A DNA stretch of 64,000 bases from Asticcacaulis sp. AC402 (lineage in GTDB: Bacteria > Pseudomonadota > Alphaproteobacteria > Caulobacterales > Caulobacteraceae): NCBI RefSeq assembly GCF_000495835.1, contig NZ_AWGC01000006.1, positions 124,001 to 188,000 on the forward strand, read 5' to 3'. The translations under genes and the position numbers were made by a program. Positions within the stretch are counted from its first letter, which is position 1; each line of letters begins with the position of its first letter. Shown here piece by piece: positions 18,683 to 28,346 of the stretch. The notes under the pieces are model-generated. The model was not told where the DNA came from and did not search any database. It worked only from the letters and a program-made list of their open reading frames with translations.

Positions 18683-21103
18683 ATGAAGCCGCAAAGCCCC
18701 CGCCACAGTACCCATCTGACCCGCCGCCTTTTCGGCGCCTCGTCCTTTGCCCTCACCGTCGGCGCGGCGACCGCCGCCGCCGCTGCGCCAAAGAAGAAGG
18801 TCAAGAAGGACCTCCTGCCTTACCAGGACGCAACCCGGCCGATTGCCGATCGCGTCAAGGACCTGATCGGCCGCATGACCCTGGACGAAAAGGTCGCGCA
18901 GATGCTGTGCGTCTGGCAGCAAAAAGGGGCGATCCAGAGCGAGAAGGGCGACTTCGACCCGGCCAAGGCGACCAAGGTTTACCCCAATGGGCTGGGCATG
19001 ATCGCGCGTCCGTCCGACCGCGTCGGCGTTAATGTCGCGACCGGCGCCGGCGACAATGGCGCAGTCGCCAACCGCAACGCGTTTGAGACGGCCACCTATA
19101 TCAATGCCGCCCAGACGTGGGCGATGGAACAGACCCGCCTCGGCATCCCGATGATTATGCACGAGGAGTCGCTGCACGGCTTCGTCGCCCGCGACGCCAC
19201 CAGCTTCCCGCAGTCGATTGGCCTGGCCTCGTCCTTCGATCCCGACCTGGCACAAAAGATTTTCAGCGTCTGCGCCCGTGAAATGCGCGCCCGCGGCGCC
19301 AACCTGGCCCTGGCTCCCGTCGTCGACGTCGCCCGCGATCCACGCTGGGGCCGGATCGAGGAAACCTACGGTGAAGACCCGTATCTGTGCGGCGTAATGG
19401 GCAAGGCGGCCGTGGTGGGCTTCCAGGGTGACACCCTGCCTCTGGCCAAGGACAAGGTGCTGGCGACATTGAAGCACATGACCGGCCATGGTGAGCCGCA
19501 AAACGGCACCAATGTCGGGCCGGCGCAGATATCCGAGCGCGTATTGCGCGAAGACTTCTTCCCGCCGTTCGAAAAGATCATCAAGGAAACCAAGATCGCG
19601 GCGGTCATGCCGTCCTACAATGAAATCGACGGTGTGCCGTCGCATGCCAACAAATGGCTGCTCACCACCATCCTGCGCGGCGAGTGGGGCTTCAAGGGCA
19701 TGACGGTGTCCGACTACTTCGCCATCAATGAAATGATCACCCGACACAAGCTGGTGCCGGATGTGACCGAAGCCGCCTACCGCGCAATCAAGGCCGGCGT
19801 CGACATAGAAACCCCGGACAACCAGACCTATGGCAAGCTGGTCGACCTGGTTAAGTCCGGCCGCGTCAGCCAGGCCGAGATCGATGAACCGGTGAAGCGC
19901 ATCCTGGAATGGAAGTTCCAGGCCGGCCTGTTCGAAAACCCCTACGCCGACGCCAAAAAGGCCGACTCCCTGACCGCCATGCCGGACGCTGTCGCTCTAG
20001 CGCGTCTGGCGGCGCAAAAGTCGGTGGTCCTGCTAAAGAACAACGGAATCCTCCCTCTGGATGGCAAGGCAGTCGGCAAGGTGCTGGTGCTGGGCACCCA
20101 CGCCAGGGACACGCCGATCGGCGGTTATTCCGACATCCCGCGCAAGGTCGTGTCGATTCTGGAAGGTTTGCAGGCCGAGGGCAAGGCCCAGGGTTTTGCG
20201 GTCGCCTACAGCGAGGCCGTGCGCATCACCGAGCAGCGCATCTGGGGTCAGGATCAGGTCAACTTCACTGACCCGGCCGTCAATGCCAAGCTGATCGCCG
20301 ACGCCGTCGAAGCCGCCAAGTCGGCCGACACCATCATCATGGTGCTGGGCGACAACGAACAGACTTCGCGCGAGGCCTGGGCCGACAACCACCTCGGCGA
20401 CCGCGATTCGCTGGACCTGATGGGCCAGCAGAACGACCTGGCCGCCGCCATCTTCGCGCTGAAAAAGCCAACCGTCGTCTTCCTGCTCAACGGACGTCCC
20501 TTGTCGGTCAACCTGCTGGCGGAAAAGGCCGATGCCCTGGTCGAGGGCTGGTACCTGGGTCAGGAAACCGGCTGGGCCGCTGCTGACATCCTGTTCGGCC
20601 GGGCCAATCCGGGCGGCAAGTTACCCGTGACGATTGCCCGCAGCGTCGGCCAGTTGCCGGTCTATTACAACCACAAACCCACCGCCCGCCGCGGCTACCT
20701 CGCTGGCGAGACCAAGCCGCTTTTCCCGTTCGGCTTTGGCTTGTCCTACACCACGTTCGACATCGGCACCCCGACCCTGTCGCAATCCACGATCGGCATC
20801 TCCGACAGCGTCCGGGTTCAGGTTACCGTCAAGAACACCGGCGCTGTTGCCGGGGACGAGGTCGTCCAGCTCTATGTCCGCGACGATTTCTCATCGGTCA
20901 CCCGCCCGGTCAAGGAACTGAAGGGCTTCAAGCGCGTTACTCTGGCGCCGGGCGCCAGCGAAACTGTGACCTTCCTGCTTACGCCGCGGGAATTGCAGTT
21001 CTACAACATGGACATGCAGCGTGTTGTCGAGCCTGGGACCTTTACGATCTCCGCCGGTCCGAATAGTGTCGACCTGAAGACGGTGACCCTGACGGTCGCC
21101 TGA
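18683..21103 (+). CDS. GH3 beta-xylosidase / beta-glucosidase
   Basis: The protein has 806 residues: a Tat-type leader (HLTRRLFGASSFALTVGAA) and a GH3 barrel (~50-380). The catalytic nucleophile is Asp344 in MTVSDYFA. The alpha/beta sandwich (~430-640) is followed by a fibronectin III-like C-terminal domain (~700-800). The segment KHMTGHGEPQNG and the RGANLALAPVVDVARDPRWG block are characteristic. It releases terminal sugars from oligosaccharides in the periplasm; xylosidase activity is favoured by context. It is the first gene of the plus-strand operon GH3, esterase, GH35, GH115. Confidence 0.92.
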   Translation: MKPQSPRHSTHLTRRLFGASSFALTVGAATAAAAAPKKKVKKDLLPYQDATRPIADRVKDLIGRMTLDEKVAQMLCVWQQKGAIQSEKGDFDPAKATKVYPNGLGMIARPSDRVGVNVATGAGDNGAVANRNAFETATYINAAQTWAMEQTRLGIPMIMHEESLHGFVARDATSFPQSIGLASSFDPDLAQKIFSVCAREMRARGANLALAPVVDVARDPRWGRIEETYGEDPYLCGVMGKAAVVGFQGDTLPLAKDKVLATLKHMTGHGEPQNGTNVGPAQISERVLREDFFPPFEKIIKETKIAAVMPSYNEIDGVPSHANKWLLTTILRGEWGFKGMTVSDYFAINEMITRHKLVPDVTEAAYRAIKAGVDIETPDNQTYGKLVDLVKSGRVSQAEIDEPVKRILEWKFQAGLFENPYADAKKADSLTAMPDAVALARLAAQKSVVLLKNNGILPLDGKAVGKVLVLGTHARDTPIGGYSDIPRKVVSILEGLQAEGKAQGFAVAYSEAVRITEQRIWGQDQVNFTDPAVNAKLIADAVEAAKSADTIIMVLGDNEQTSREAWADNHLGDRDSLDLMGQQNDLAAAIFALKKPTVVFLLNGRPLSVNLLAEKADALVEGWYLGQETGWAAADILFGRANPGGKLPVTIARSVGQLPVYYNHKPTARRGYLAGETKPLFPFGFGLSYTTFDIGTPTLSQSTIGISDSVRVQVTVKNTGAVAGDEVVQLYVRDDFSSVTRPVKELKGFKRVTLAPGASETVTFLLTPRELQFYNMDMQRVVEPGTFTISAGPNSVDLKTVTLTVA

Positions 21104-21121
21104 CAACGGGCGGAGTAGGCG

Positions 21122-21955
21122 ATGAGCGTGGTACGGCGCGGTATTCTTGGCGGGGCCATCCTGGCGGGTGCGTCTTTGGGTTTGGCGAAGACGGCAGGGG
21201 CCCAAGCCCTGCCTGTCAATGTGCTCTTGTCGGTTAACGAACCACAATTGGCGACTGACCCGGTCGCCTTGCGCGATCAGGTCGAGGCCGTCGCACCGCC
21301 ATCGCCGCAGGTCGCGTGGATTGGTCAGGACTGGGCCAATCTGCACCGCTACAAGGCGGCCAACCGCGAAGTTATCCGGCTAGCGGCCTTCAACCGTCGT
21401 GCCGTTTTGATGGGCGACTCGATCACCGATGCCTGGCCCGTCCAGGCCGGTGAGGTGTTCCCGAAGAACGGCCTGATCGGGCGCGGCATCGGCGGCCAGA
21501 CCACGGCCCAGATGGTGGTACGTTTTCAGCCGGATGTCATCGCGCTGAAGCCTCTGGTGGTGCACGTCATGGCCGGTACCAACGATGTCGCCGAAAACCT
21601 CGATCCGTACGACTTCGTGACGACGAGTAACAACCTGATGGCCATGGCCGCCATGGCCAGGGCCAACAACATCCGCGTGGTGATGGGCTCAGTGCCGCCA
21701 GCGACCAGCTTTGCCTGGCGCCCGGCCCTGGGCAACCGCTCGAGCGAGATCCAGACTCTGAATGCGTGGATCAAGACGTTCTGCGCCAACCACGGCCACG
21801 TCTATGCCGACTACTGGCCAGCGCTGGGGGACGGGCAGGGTGGTCTGAAGGCCACTCTGGGCGCGGACTCGGTCCATCCCAATGCGGCCGGCTATGCCAC
21901 CATGACCCCGATCGCCCTGGCGTCCATTGACAAGGCCATGAGCCGAGGAAGATAA
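21122..21955 (+). CDS. SGNH/GDSL esterase, probable acetylxylan esterase
   Basis: The protein has 277 residues. A Tat-like leader (MSVVRRGILGGAILAGAS) is followed by an SGNH-hydrolase domain (~90-270). Catalytic blocks are GDSI with Ser100, RGIGGQTT (Gly block), AGTND (Asn block) and ADSVHP (Asp/His). Such enzymes in xylan loci remove acetyl groups from xylose. That function is inferred from neighbours, since the fold also covers lipases. It lies 18 bases after GH3, and its stop overlaps the GH35 start by one base. Confidence 0.82.
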   Translation: MSVVRRGILGGAILAGASLGLAKTAGAQALPVNVLLSVNEPQLATDPVALRDQVEAVAPPSPQVAWIGQDWANLHRYKAANREVIRLAAFNRRAVLMGDSITDAWPVQAGEVFPKNGLIGRGIGGQTTAQMVVRFQPDVIALKPLVVHVMAGTNDVAENLDPYDFVTTSNNLMAMAAMARANNIRVVMGSVPPATSFAWRPALGNRSSEIQTLNAWIKTFCANHGHVYADYWPALGDGQGGLKATLGADSVHPNAAGYATMTPIALASIDKAMSRGR

Positions 21956-23433
21956 TGATGAAACTGCCGGCGCTGATCCTTGTGGGCGCGTTGCTCGCGT
22001 CTGGTGTTCAGGCCCTGCCGGCTCGGTTGAGCGATAAGGGATTGATGGTCGACGGCAAGCCGTTCCTGATCCTGGGTGGTGAGGTCGGCAATTCGTCGGT
22101 ATCCGATCCGAAACAGATGGCCCCGGTGTTCGACAAGGCTAAGGCCATTGGCCTGAACACTTTGCTGGTGCCGGTAGAATGGGACCAGATCGAACCGGTC
22201 GAAGGCCGTTTCGACTTTACCGTCACCGACGCCCTGCTGGCCGAGGCCAGGGCACGCGACCTGAAGCTGGTCATCCTGTGGTTCGGGGCGTGGAAGAATT
22301 CGATGTCGACCTATGCTCCCGCCTGGGTCAAGACGGATCAGAAGCGGTTTACCCGGGCACGGTCGGCGGAAGGCGTTGCGCAGGATATCCTGACGCCGTT
22401 CGATGAGGATCTGTTGATGGCCGATGTGAAGGCGTTTTCGGCCTTCATGGCCCATCTGAAACAGGTGGACACCAGCGGCGTGGTCATCATGGTGCAGATC
22501 GAGAACGAGATCGGGATGCTGCCGTCGGCGCGCGATCACTCCGACCTGGCGACCAAACAATTCATGGTGACGCGCGATACGGAGGAGCGCTTCCAGGCGC
22601 GCAGCTATGCACGCTTCGTCGAGGCCATGGCCAAGGCCGGCAAGGCGCAGTACGACCTGCCGATGTATGTTAATGCGGCGTTGAACCGGCCGGGCAAGTT
22701 GCCGGGCGAATATCCGTCGGCCGGACCGCTGCCACACCTGTTCGATATCTGGAAGGGCGTGGCACCCAGTGTCGACATGCTGTCGCCGGACATCTATTTT
22801 CCGGATTTCGTCGAGCGGGTGAAGCCCTATGCTTTTAAAGGCAATCCGCTGTTTATCCCCGAGGCCCACTATGCCGGTGATGCGGTGGCCTCTGCCAATG
22901 CGTATTATGCCATAGGGGAACTGGATGCGATCGGCTTCTCGCCGTTTTCGATCGAGAACCTCCCCGACGGCGATCCGTTGATTTCGGCCTATGCGCTGCT
23001 GGACAGCCTGGCGCCCCTGATCAATGCCCAGCGCGGTAAAGAGACGATGCGCGGGCTGCGGGCGCCTATCAACTATGACGGGGTCATCGATACCACGCCG
23101 CAGGTGTTCGAACTGGGCGGCTGTCGCTTTACGGCCGCCTTTATCGATCCGTGGACGGCCAGGGACAAGCAAAACCCCAATAGCCATGGCGCGATGATCA
23201 TTCAGACCGGCAAGGACGAGTTTGTCGTCGCCGGCTCTGGCGTCACCCTGACCTTTGCTGATACCGGCAAGGAACGGATCGGGATGGAACAGGTCGTTGA
23301 AGGTACCTATGAAAACGGCGTCTTCGTGCCGGGTAGGTGGCTGAATGGCGATCAGACCCACCAGGGACGGCATCTGCGTCTGCCGCCGGATACATGGGGT
23401 GTGCAGAGGCTGAAACTCTATAAATATAATTAA
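21955..23433 (+). CDS. GH35-type beta-galactosidase with DUF5597-like tail
   Basis: The protein has 492 residues: a Sec signal peptide (~1-20), a TIM barrel (~30-340) and a C-terminal beta domain resembling DUF5597. The probable acid/base is Glu185 in QIENEIG and the nucleophile Glu303 in FIPEAHY. The family removes beta-galactose, and a xylan side-chain role is inferred. Its ATG overlaps the esterase stop (TAATG), showing translational coupling. A GH42-like assignment is the main alternative. Confidence 0.8.
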   Translation: MMKLPALILVGALLASGVQALPARLSDKGLMVDGKPFLILGGEVGNSSVSDPKQMAPVFDKAKAIGLNTLLVPVEWDQIEPVEGRFDFTVTDALLAEARARDLKLVILWFGAWKNSMSTYAPAWVKTDQKRFTRARSAEGVAQDILTPFDEDLLMADVKAFSAFMAHLKQVDTSGVVIMVQIENEIGMLPSARDHSDLATKQFMVTRDTEERFQARSYARFVEAMAKAGKAQYDLPMYVNAALNRPGKLPGEYPSAGPLPHLFDIWKGVAPSVDMLSPDIYFPDFVERVKPYAFKGNPLFIPEAHYAGDAVASANAYYAIGELDAIGFSPFSIENLPDGDPLISAYALLDSLAPLINAQRGKETMRGLRAPINYDGVIDTTPQVFELGGCRFTAAFIDPWTARDKQNPNSHGAMIIQTGKDEFVVAGSGVTLTFADTGKERIGMEQVVEGTYENGVFVPGRWLNGDQTHQGRHLRLPPDTWGVQRLKLYKYN

Positions 23434-23454
23434 GAACAGAGCTGGGAGTGTATC

Positions 23455-26040
23455 ATGAAGGCGATTTGGCTGGCGGCGATGGTCTGGCTGGCGCCCGTGG
23501 CGGCGCTGGCCTGCGAAGGCCCGGTGGCGGTGTGCAAGAGCAAGCAGGATGGCTTTGCCCTGATCTCCGGCGGCAAGCCGGCCACGGTGTATGTCGATGC
23601 GAGTTCCGCCGCGCCGGTACAACAGGTGGCCAGGGATTTTGCCGCCGACCTGGAACGGGTCTCAGGAGTCAAACCGGCCATAGTTCATAACCTGAACGGC
23701 GTGAGCGGGCCGGTGGTGATCATCGGCCAGGCTGGGCAGCCGGTCATCGACGGCCTGGTGCGCGACGGCAAACTGGACCTGATGGATATTTCTCAAAAAT
23801 GGGAAGGATATGTTCAGCAGGTTGTTGTCGGGCCGATGCCGGGCCTGCCTATGGCCTTGGTGATAACGGGTTCTGATCCTCGCGGCGCCGTCTATGGTAC
23901 CTATGATGTTTCCGAAAAAATCGGCGTATCGCCGTGGTACTGGTGGGCCGATGTGCCGGTAGTGCGCCAGGCCGATGTGACGGTTCTGGCCGGTGTGCGC
24001 TCGGACGCGCCGGTCGTCAAATACCGCGGATTCTTCCTCAATGATGAGGAGCCGGCGCTGGGCAATTGGGCGCGCGAAAAGTTCGGCGGCATTAATGCCG
24101 AGTTCTACAGCCATGTCTTTGAACTGAACCTACGTCTGAAGGGCAATTTCCTGTGGCCGGCCATGTGGGGCAAGTCGCTTCCCGACGACGACCCGAAGAG
24201 CCTGGAGATGGCCGACCGTTACGGCGTAGTACTCAGTACCTCGCACCACGAACCGATGGCGCGCGCCCATGTCGAATGGCAGCGCCAGAAGGACGCTGGG
24301 CTGATGTCCGGCAAGTGGGATTATCGCAGCAACGCTGAGAACCTGCGCACATTCTGGCGCGGTGGGATGGAAAGAGCGCGCGGCCATGAACAGGTGATTA
24401 CGCTGGGCATGCGAGGCGATGGTGACGAGCCGATGACCGAAGGCACGGCGACAGCGCTTTTAGAGACCATCGTGGCTGACCAGCGCAAGATTATCGAAGA
24501 GGTAACGGGCAAACCGGCGACCCAGACGCCGCAGGTCTGGGCTTTGTACAAAGAAGTTCAGGATTACTACGACCACGGTATGAAGGCGCCCGAGGACGTG
24601 ACGCTTTTGTTCGCGGATGACAACTGGGGCCAGATCCGGCGTTTGCCCCAAGCGGGGGCGGGGCCTCGCGTGGGCGGTCATGGTGTCTATTATCACTTCG
24701 ACTATGTCGGGGGACCGCGGAACTACAAGTGGCTGAACACCAACCAGATCGAAAAGGTCTGGCAGCAGATGGACCTGGCCTACGCGTCCGGCGCCGACCG
24801 GCTGTGGATCGTCAATGTTGGCGACCTGAAGCCGATGGAGTTCCCGCTCGACTTCTTCCTCGACATGGCCTGGAACCCCGAGGCTATGGACGTCAATGCC
24901 CTCTATGCTTATCCGGCCAACTGGGCCGAGCAGCAGTTCGGCGCCGAGCAGGCGAATACGATTTCTTACCTTCTGACCGACTCGTCGAAATGGCTGGCGC
25001 GGCGCAAGCCGGAGTTGCTGGATGCCGGCGTGTTTTCTGCGAACCCGGATTTCAAGGTGATGACGCGCGACTGGCAGGACATGCTGGCGGCGTCAAAAGA
25101 GGTCCGGGCGGAGTTGGGGCCGGAGTCTGATGCGGCCTATTTCCAGTTGGTCCACCATCCGATCGCTGCGGCGGCCAATGTCTATGAGCTCTACAATGCC
25201 GTCGCCGACAACCAGGCCTATGTCGCCAAGGGCGATGCCGCGGCGGCAAACAGATCAGCCGATATTGCCGAGCAGGCTTTCGAACGCGACAAGGCTATCA
25301 GCGCCGAATTCCATGCGCTGCTGGGCGGAAAGTGGAACCACATGATGTCGCAGACCCATATCGGCTACGATAACTGGCAGCAGCCTGACAAGGACATTAT
25401 GCCGACCGTCACGCGCCTGCCCGTCAACGGCGTTGTGCCCGCTCGGCAACCGGCACAGGCCGATTATAGCGATGTCCCGGTTATCGAGATTCCGCGCCAC
25501 TATGGCGGCAGCTATACCGACGAACACGGCTATGTCTCGATTGATGCCGAGTTTTTCACTCGAGCCTTCAGCGAGATCGGAGGCGATGTCTACTGGGAAC
25601 TGGTGCCGGATCTGGGCCGGACCGTTGGCGCCGTGATCAGCTTGCCGCAGAACGCGCCGCCGTCGGACCCCGCGGCCAAGTCGCCGATGCGGCTGGAATA
25701 CGATGTCACCACGGCGAATGACGCTGACGCGACGCTGCACCTCTATCTGGCGCCGACCCTGGATACGCAGGGGCAGGGCGGGTTGCGGATCGGTGTCTCG
25801 ATCGATGGTGGGGCGGTTCAGGTGTTGAGTTTTGATCTGAAGCCGGATGCGCCGGATTGGAACGAGGCCGTCAAGAACAACATCCACGTGTTGAAAGCCG
25901 CGTTTCCGGGTTTGAAGGCGGGCGCGCATACGATCAAGGTGTTCCGCATCGACGGTAATGTCGTGCTGCAAAAGCTTGTCCTGGATACGGGTGGGCTGAA
26001 GCCGTCCTATCTTGGGCCGTCGCGCAGCTATCAGAATTAG
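23455..26040 (+). CDS. GH115 xylan alpha-1,2-glucuronidase
   Basis: The protein has 861 residues with a Sec signal peptide (1-19). The GH115 architecture is seen: an N-terminal domain (AVYGTYDVSEKIGVSPWYWWADVPV), a TIM barrel with KYRGFFLNDEEPALGNWA and FELNLRLKGNFLWPAMWGKS, and the GVYYHFDYVGGPRNYKW block. A C-terminal sandwich completes it. The family removes (4-O-methyl)glucuronic acid from internal xylose residues, so the locus targets glucuronoxylan. It is last of the plus-strand operon, 21 bases behind GH35. Its stop overlaps in antisense with that of the phasin-like gene. Confidence 0.92.
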   Translation: MKAIWLAAMVWLAPVAALACEGPVAVCKSKQDGFALISGGKPATVYVDASSAAPVQQVARDFAADLERVSGVKPAIVHNLNGVSGPVVIIGQAGQPVIDGLVRDGKLDLMDISQKWEGYVQQVVVGPMPGLPMALVITGSDPRGAVYGTYDVSEKIGVSPWYWWADVPVVRQADVTVLAGVRSDAPVVKYRGFFLNDEEPALGNWAREKFGGINAEFYSHVFELNLRLKGNFLWPAMWGKSLPDDDPKSLEMADRYGVVLSTSHHEPMARAHVEWQRQKDAGLMSGKWDYRSNAENLRTFWRGGMERARGHEQVITLGMRGDGDEPMTEGTATALLETIVADQRKIIEEVTGKPATQTPQVWALYKEVQDYYDHGMKAPEDVTLLFADDNWGQIRRLPQAGAGPRVGGHGVYYHFDYVGGPRNYKWLNTNQIEKVWQQMDLAYASGADRLWIVNVGDLKPMEFPLDFFLDMAWNPEAMDVNALYAYPANWAEQQFGAEQANTISYLLTDSSKWLARRKPELLDAGVFSANPDFKVMTRDWQDMLAASKEVRAELGPESDAAYFQLVHHPIAAAANVYELYNAVADNQAYVAKGDAAAANRSADIAEQAFERDKAISAEFHALLGGKWNHMMSQTHIGYDNWQQPDKDIMPTVTRLPVNGVVPARQPAQADYSDVPVIEIPRHYGGSYTDEHGYVSIDAEFFTRAFSEIGGDVYWELVPDLGRTVGAVISLPQNAPPSDPAAKSPMRLEYDVTTANDADATLHLYLAPTLDTQGQGGLRIGVSIDGGAVQVLSFDLKPDAPDWNEAVKNNIHVLKAAFPGLKAGAHTIKVFRIDGNVVLQKLVLDTGGLKPSYLGPSRSYQN

Positions 26041-26369
26041 GTTCGGGTCTTCTTCAATCGCCTGGCATTGGCCACGGCGCGGCTGTGGAAAGGCTTAATG
26101 GCTTTGCGGCTAAGGGTTTCCGGTGAGTCCTGGCGCATGACGCCCAACGACAACGCGGCAATGGACTCAGCGGCAGCGGCGGCCTTTTCCTGGCCCATCA
26201 GCATAAATTCGGTCCTGTCCTTAGGGCTGAGTGGGAATTGCGCCATCGCCATGCGGTTCACACGATGGCGGATTACCTGGGCTGAGGCCGCCATCATCTG
26301 GGCCGTCTGCCAGCCGAGACTCGTCCACCGGGTGAAGGCGATGGCTCCGGGAAGTTTGCGTTTTGGCAT
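26037..26369 (-). CDS. Small phasin-like protein (possible PHA granule protein)
   Basis: The protein has 110 residues and no signal peptide. It has an amphipathic helical pattern (TRWTSLGWQTAQMMAAS, QVIRHRVNRMAMA, EFMLMGQEKAAAAAESIAAL) and a basic tail. Length, composition and the EFxxMGxEKxxAAxES segment resemble small phasin-type proteins bound to polyhydroxyalkanoate granules. No other PHA gene is in the window, so the call rests on pattern alone. It converges on GH115, the two stop codons overlapping in antisense. Confidence 0.5.
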   Translation of the reverse strand: MPKRKLPGAIAFTRWTSLGWQTAQMMAASAQVIRHRVNRMAMAQFPLSPKDRTEFMLMGQEKAAAAAESIAALSLGVMRQDSPETLSRKAIKPFHSRAVANARRLKKTRT

Positions 26370-26530
26370 CAGTCACCTCTCACCGGGCAGGGTATTGCTG
26401 CGCCGGTAAGGAACCCATGCCGGTCTGGGGCTGGTCTGACAATTGTTGCAACAGGATACAGGAAGTGACGCCGTGTCAGGGTTGCGCCTGCTATACCTTG
26501 GTCAATCAAACAGCCACACCCGTTGAGTCC

Positions 26531-27793
26531 ATGTCCCGTCCTGCCGACCATCCCCTGCGCGCCTCGCTCAGCGACCTGATGCATGCCCGTGTCATTCCCG
26601 TCTTCGCCGCACCGGCCGTGGTGCGCAGCTGGGTCTATCTGCTGACGGACGAGGAGCGGGCGGCCGAGCGGGCCTGGATCGACGGCCTGCCCGGCGATCA
26701 CGGCGCCGAGGGCTGGACCCTCCACGACATTGGCAAGACCGGCGGTATGATCTGGGAGCGTCACGGCGAGTTTTCGACCTATCTCAAGTTCACCACGCAG
26801 GTCGACCCGGATGCGGCGACGCAGAACGGATTGGGTTTTTGCAGCCTGAAGACGGCGGATTTCGCCTGGTTGTCCGAGGCGCCGGGGACGGTGTTCCGCA
26901 GCGTAGAGATCGCTGTGTTCTCGTATGAGCCAGAGCCTGCGCAGCTTCAGGCGTCGATCGACCTGACGCAGGCGGTGTGTTGCGACGTCTTTGGTGGCAA
27001 GGCGCGGATCTGGTCGGATTTCCGGATGCATGAGGGCGGGGCAGGGCGGATCTATGTCCATGACCGCGGTTTGCAAAATGACGAGCTGTCGCGTCTTCTC
27101 CAGAATCTGATCGAGATCGGGCATTATCGCAAGCTGGCCCTGTTGGGCTTTCCGGTGGCGCGTGGGTTAATGGGGTGGCTTAAGGAAGCTGAGGCGCGGC
27201 TGGCGGCGGTGACGTCGGACATGGCCAGCCAGTCGGCTTCCCAGGAACAGATTCTGGAACGGTTGATGGGCTTGTCGGCTGAGGTCGAGCAGCGGGTTAA
27301 CGAGGTCAGTTTCCGCCAGGGAGCGACGCGGGCCTACGCGCAACTGGCCGAAGACCGGCTGGTGTCTTTGCGTGAGAGCCGGGTCGAGGGCTTTTCGACC
27401 ATGCAGGAGTTCATTGAGCGGCGGTTACGGCCGGCGATGCGGACCTGCGATGCGGCGTCGCGGCGACTGGATGAGATTTCGGCGCGGATCGGCCGGGTCA
27501 GCGATCTTTTGCGGGCGCGAATCTCGATTTCGCTCGAAACTCAGAACCAGGATCTTTTGAAGAGCATGGATTTGCGGGCACGACTGCAGATCAAGCTGTC
27601 GGGCCTGGTCGAGGGGTTATCGGTGTTTGCGGTCAGCTACTACGTCTTCAGCCTGTTGAAGTATGTGGTGGATTCCGTGGTTTCCAAGGAAGTAGCACAT
27701 TGGTTGTACGGACCGATGATTGCCGTGATCGTGGGCCTGGCGTGGTTGTTTATCTATCACCGCAAAAAGCGGATCGAGGAACAGGCCGAGTAG
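26531..27793 (+). CDS. DUF3422 family membrane protein
   Basis: The protein has 420 residues. It is recognised as DUF3422 from DHPLRASLSDLMHARVIP at the N terminus and the following AGRIYVHDRGLQNDELSRLLQ region. A helical, coiled-coil-like middle (ASQEQILERLMGLSAEVEQRV) precedes two C-terminal membrane helices (~357-378 and ~391-409), giving an RxKKRIEEQAE tail. No function is established for the family. ATG 26531 is used because upstream in-frame codons read like non-coding sequence. Confidence 0.78.
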   Translation: MSRPADHPLRASLSDLMHARVIPVFAAPAVVRSWVYLLTDEERAAERAWIDGLPGDHGAEGWTLHDIGKTGGMIWERHGEFSTYLKFTTQVDPDAATQNGLGFCSLKTADFAWLSEAPGTVFRSVEIAVFSYEPEPAQLQASIDLTQAVCCDVFGGKARIWSDFRMHEGGAGRIYVHDRGLQNDELSRLLQNLIEIGHYRKLALLGFPVARGLMGWLKEAEARLAAVTSDMASQSASQEQILERLMGLSAEVEQRVNEVSFRQGATRAYAQLAEDRLVSLRESRVEGFSTMQEFIERRLRPAMRTCDAASRRLDEISARIGRVSDLLRARISISLETQNQDLLKSMDLRARLQIKLSGLVEGLSVFAVSYYVFSLLKYVVDSVVSKEVAHWLYGPMIAVIVGLAWLFIYHRKKRIEEQAE

Positions 27794-27796
27794 CTG

Positions 27797-28231
27797 TCAC
27801 CAGAAGAGTCCGAAAAGCCATTTAAAGCCCAAAATCACCCCCACGACGACCAGTCCGAAGAGGATCGCGTCCAGCGGCGCGAACCACAAGTCCCAACGGC
27901 GTCGCGGTAAGGTATGCGGCGGATACTGGATGGGCCATTGTCCGGCATCGACGGCTTGCTGCAGTAGATTCAATGTGATGGGTATGTGCTGAACGCGCTG
28001 GGCGGGCGCTTTGAACAGAAGGCGGCCAAGCCGCGAGCCGACTTCTTCGTCGTGATGAAAGTACCAAAGAAACGGCGTCATATCGACGCCGAACCGTTCG
28101 CGAAATGCCTCCAAAAATTCGTCGCAGCAGTCACCGTCAAGTCCCAGAATTTTGAACAGGTCGGCGTCGGGAGGGGGGACGTCGCCATACTCTTTGACAA
28201 AGGCTTCCAGTTCAGGGGATGGCGCGGTCAT
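27797..28231 (-). CDS. DUF1493 family protein with C-terminal membrane helix
   Basis: The protein has 144 residues. The N-terminal ~95 residues carry the acyl-carrier-like DUF1493 pattern: LFKILGLDGDCCDEFLEAF and RFGVDMTPFLWYFHHDEE. Position 2 of the DS(L) site of true carrier proteins is replaced (GDCCDEF), so phosphopantetheine attachment is unlikely. The C-terminal ~20 residues (ILFGLVVVGVILGFKWLFGL) form one membrane helix. ATG 28231 fits family starts. It is convergent with DUF3422, with 3 bases between stops. Function unknown. Confidence 0.7.
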   Translation of the reverse strand: MTAPSPELEAFVKEYGDVPPPDADLFKILGLDGDCCDEFLEAFRERFGVDMTPFLWYFHHDEEVGSRLGRLLFKAPAQRVQHIPITLNLLQQAVDAGQWPIQYPPHTLPRRRWDLWFAPLDAILFGLVVVGVILGFKWLFGLFW

Positions 28232-28346
28232 AAGCCGATTAATGGCACCGCCGCATTCGAACGGCAACCCAGGTCGTAAAAGCAAAAAATCCGTTTCGAG
28301 TGTTCCAAACCATGACCGCACGGCGCTAACTGGCTACACCTGCCTC

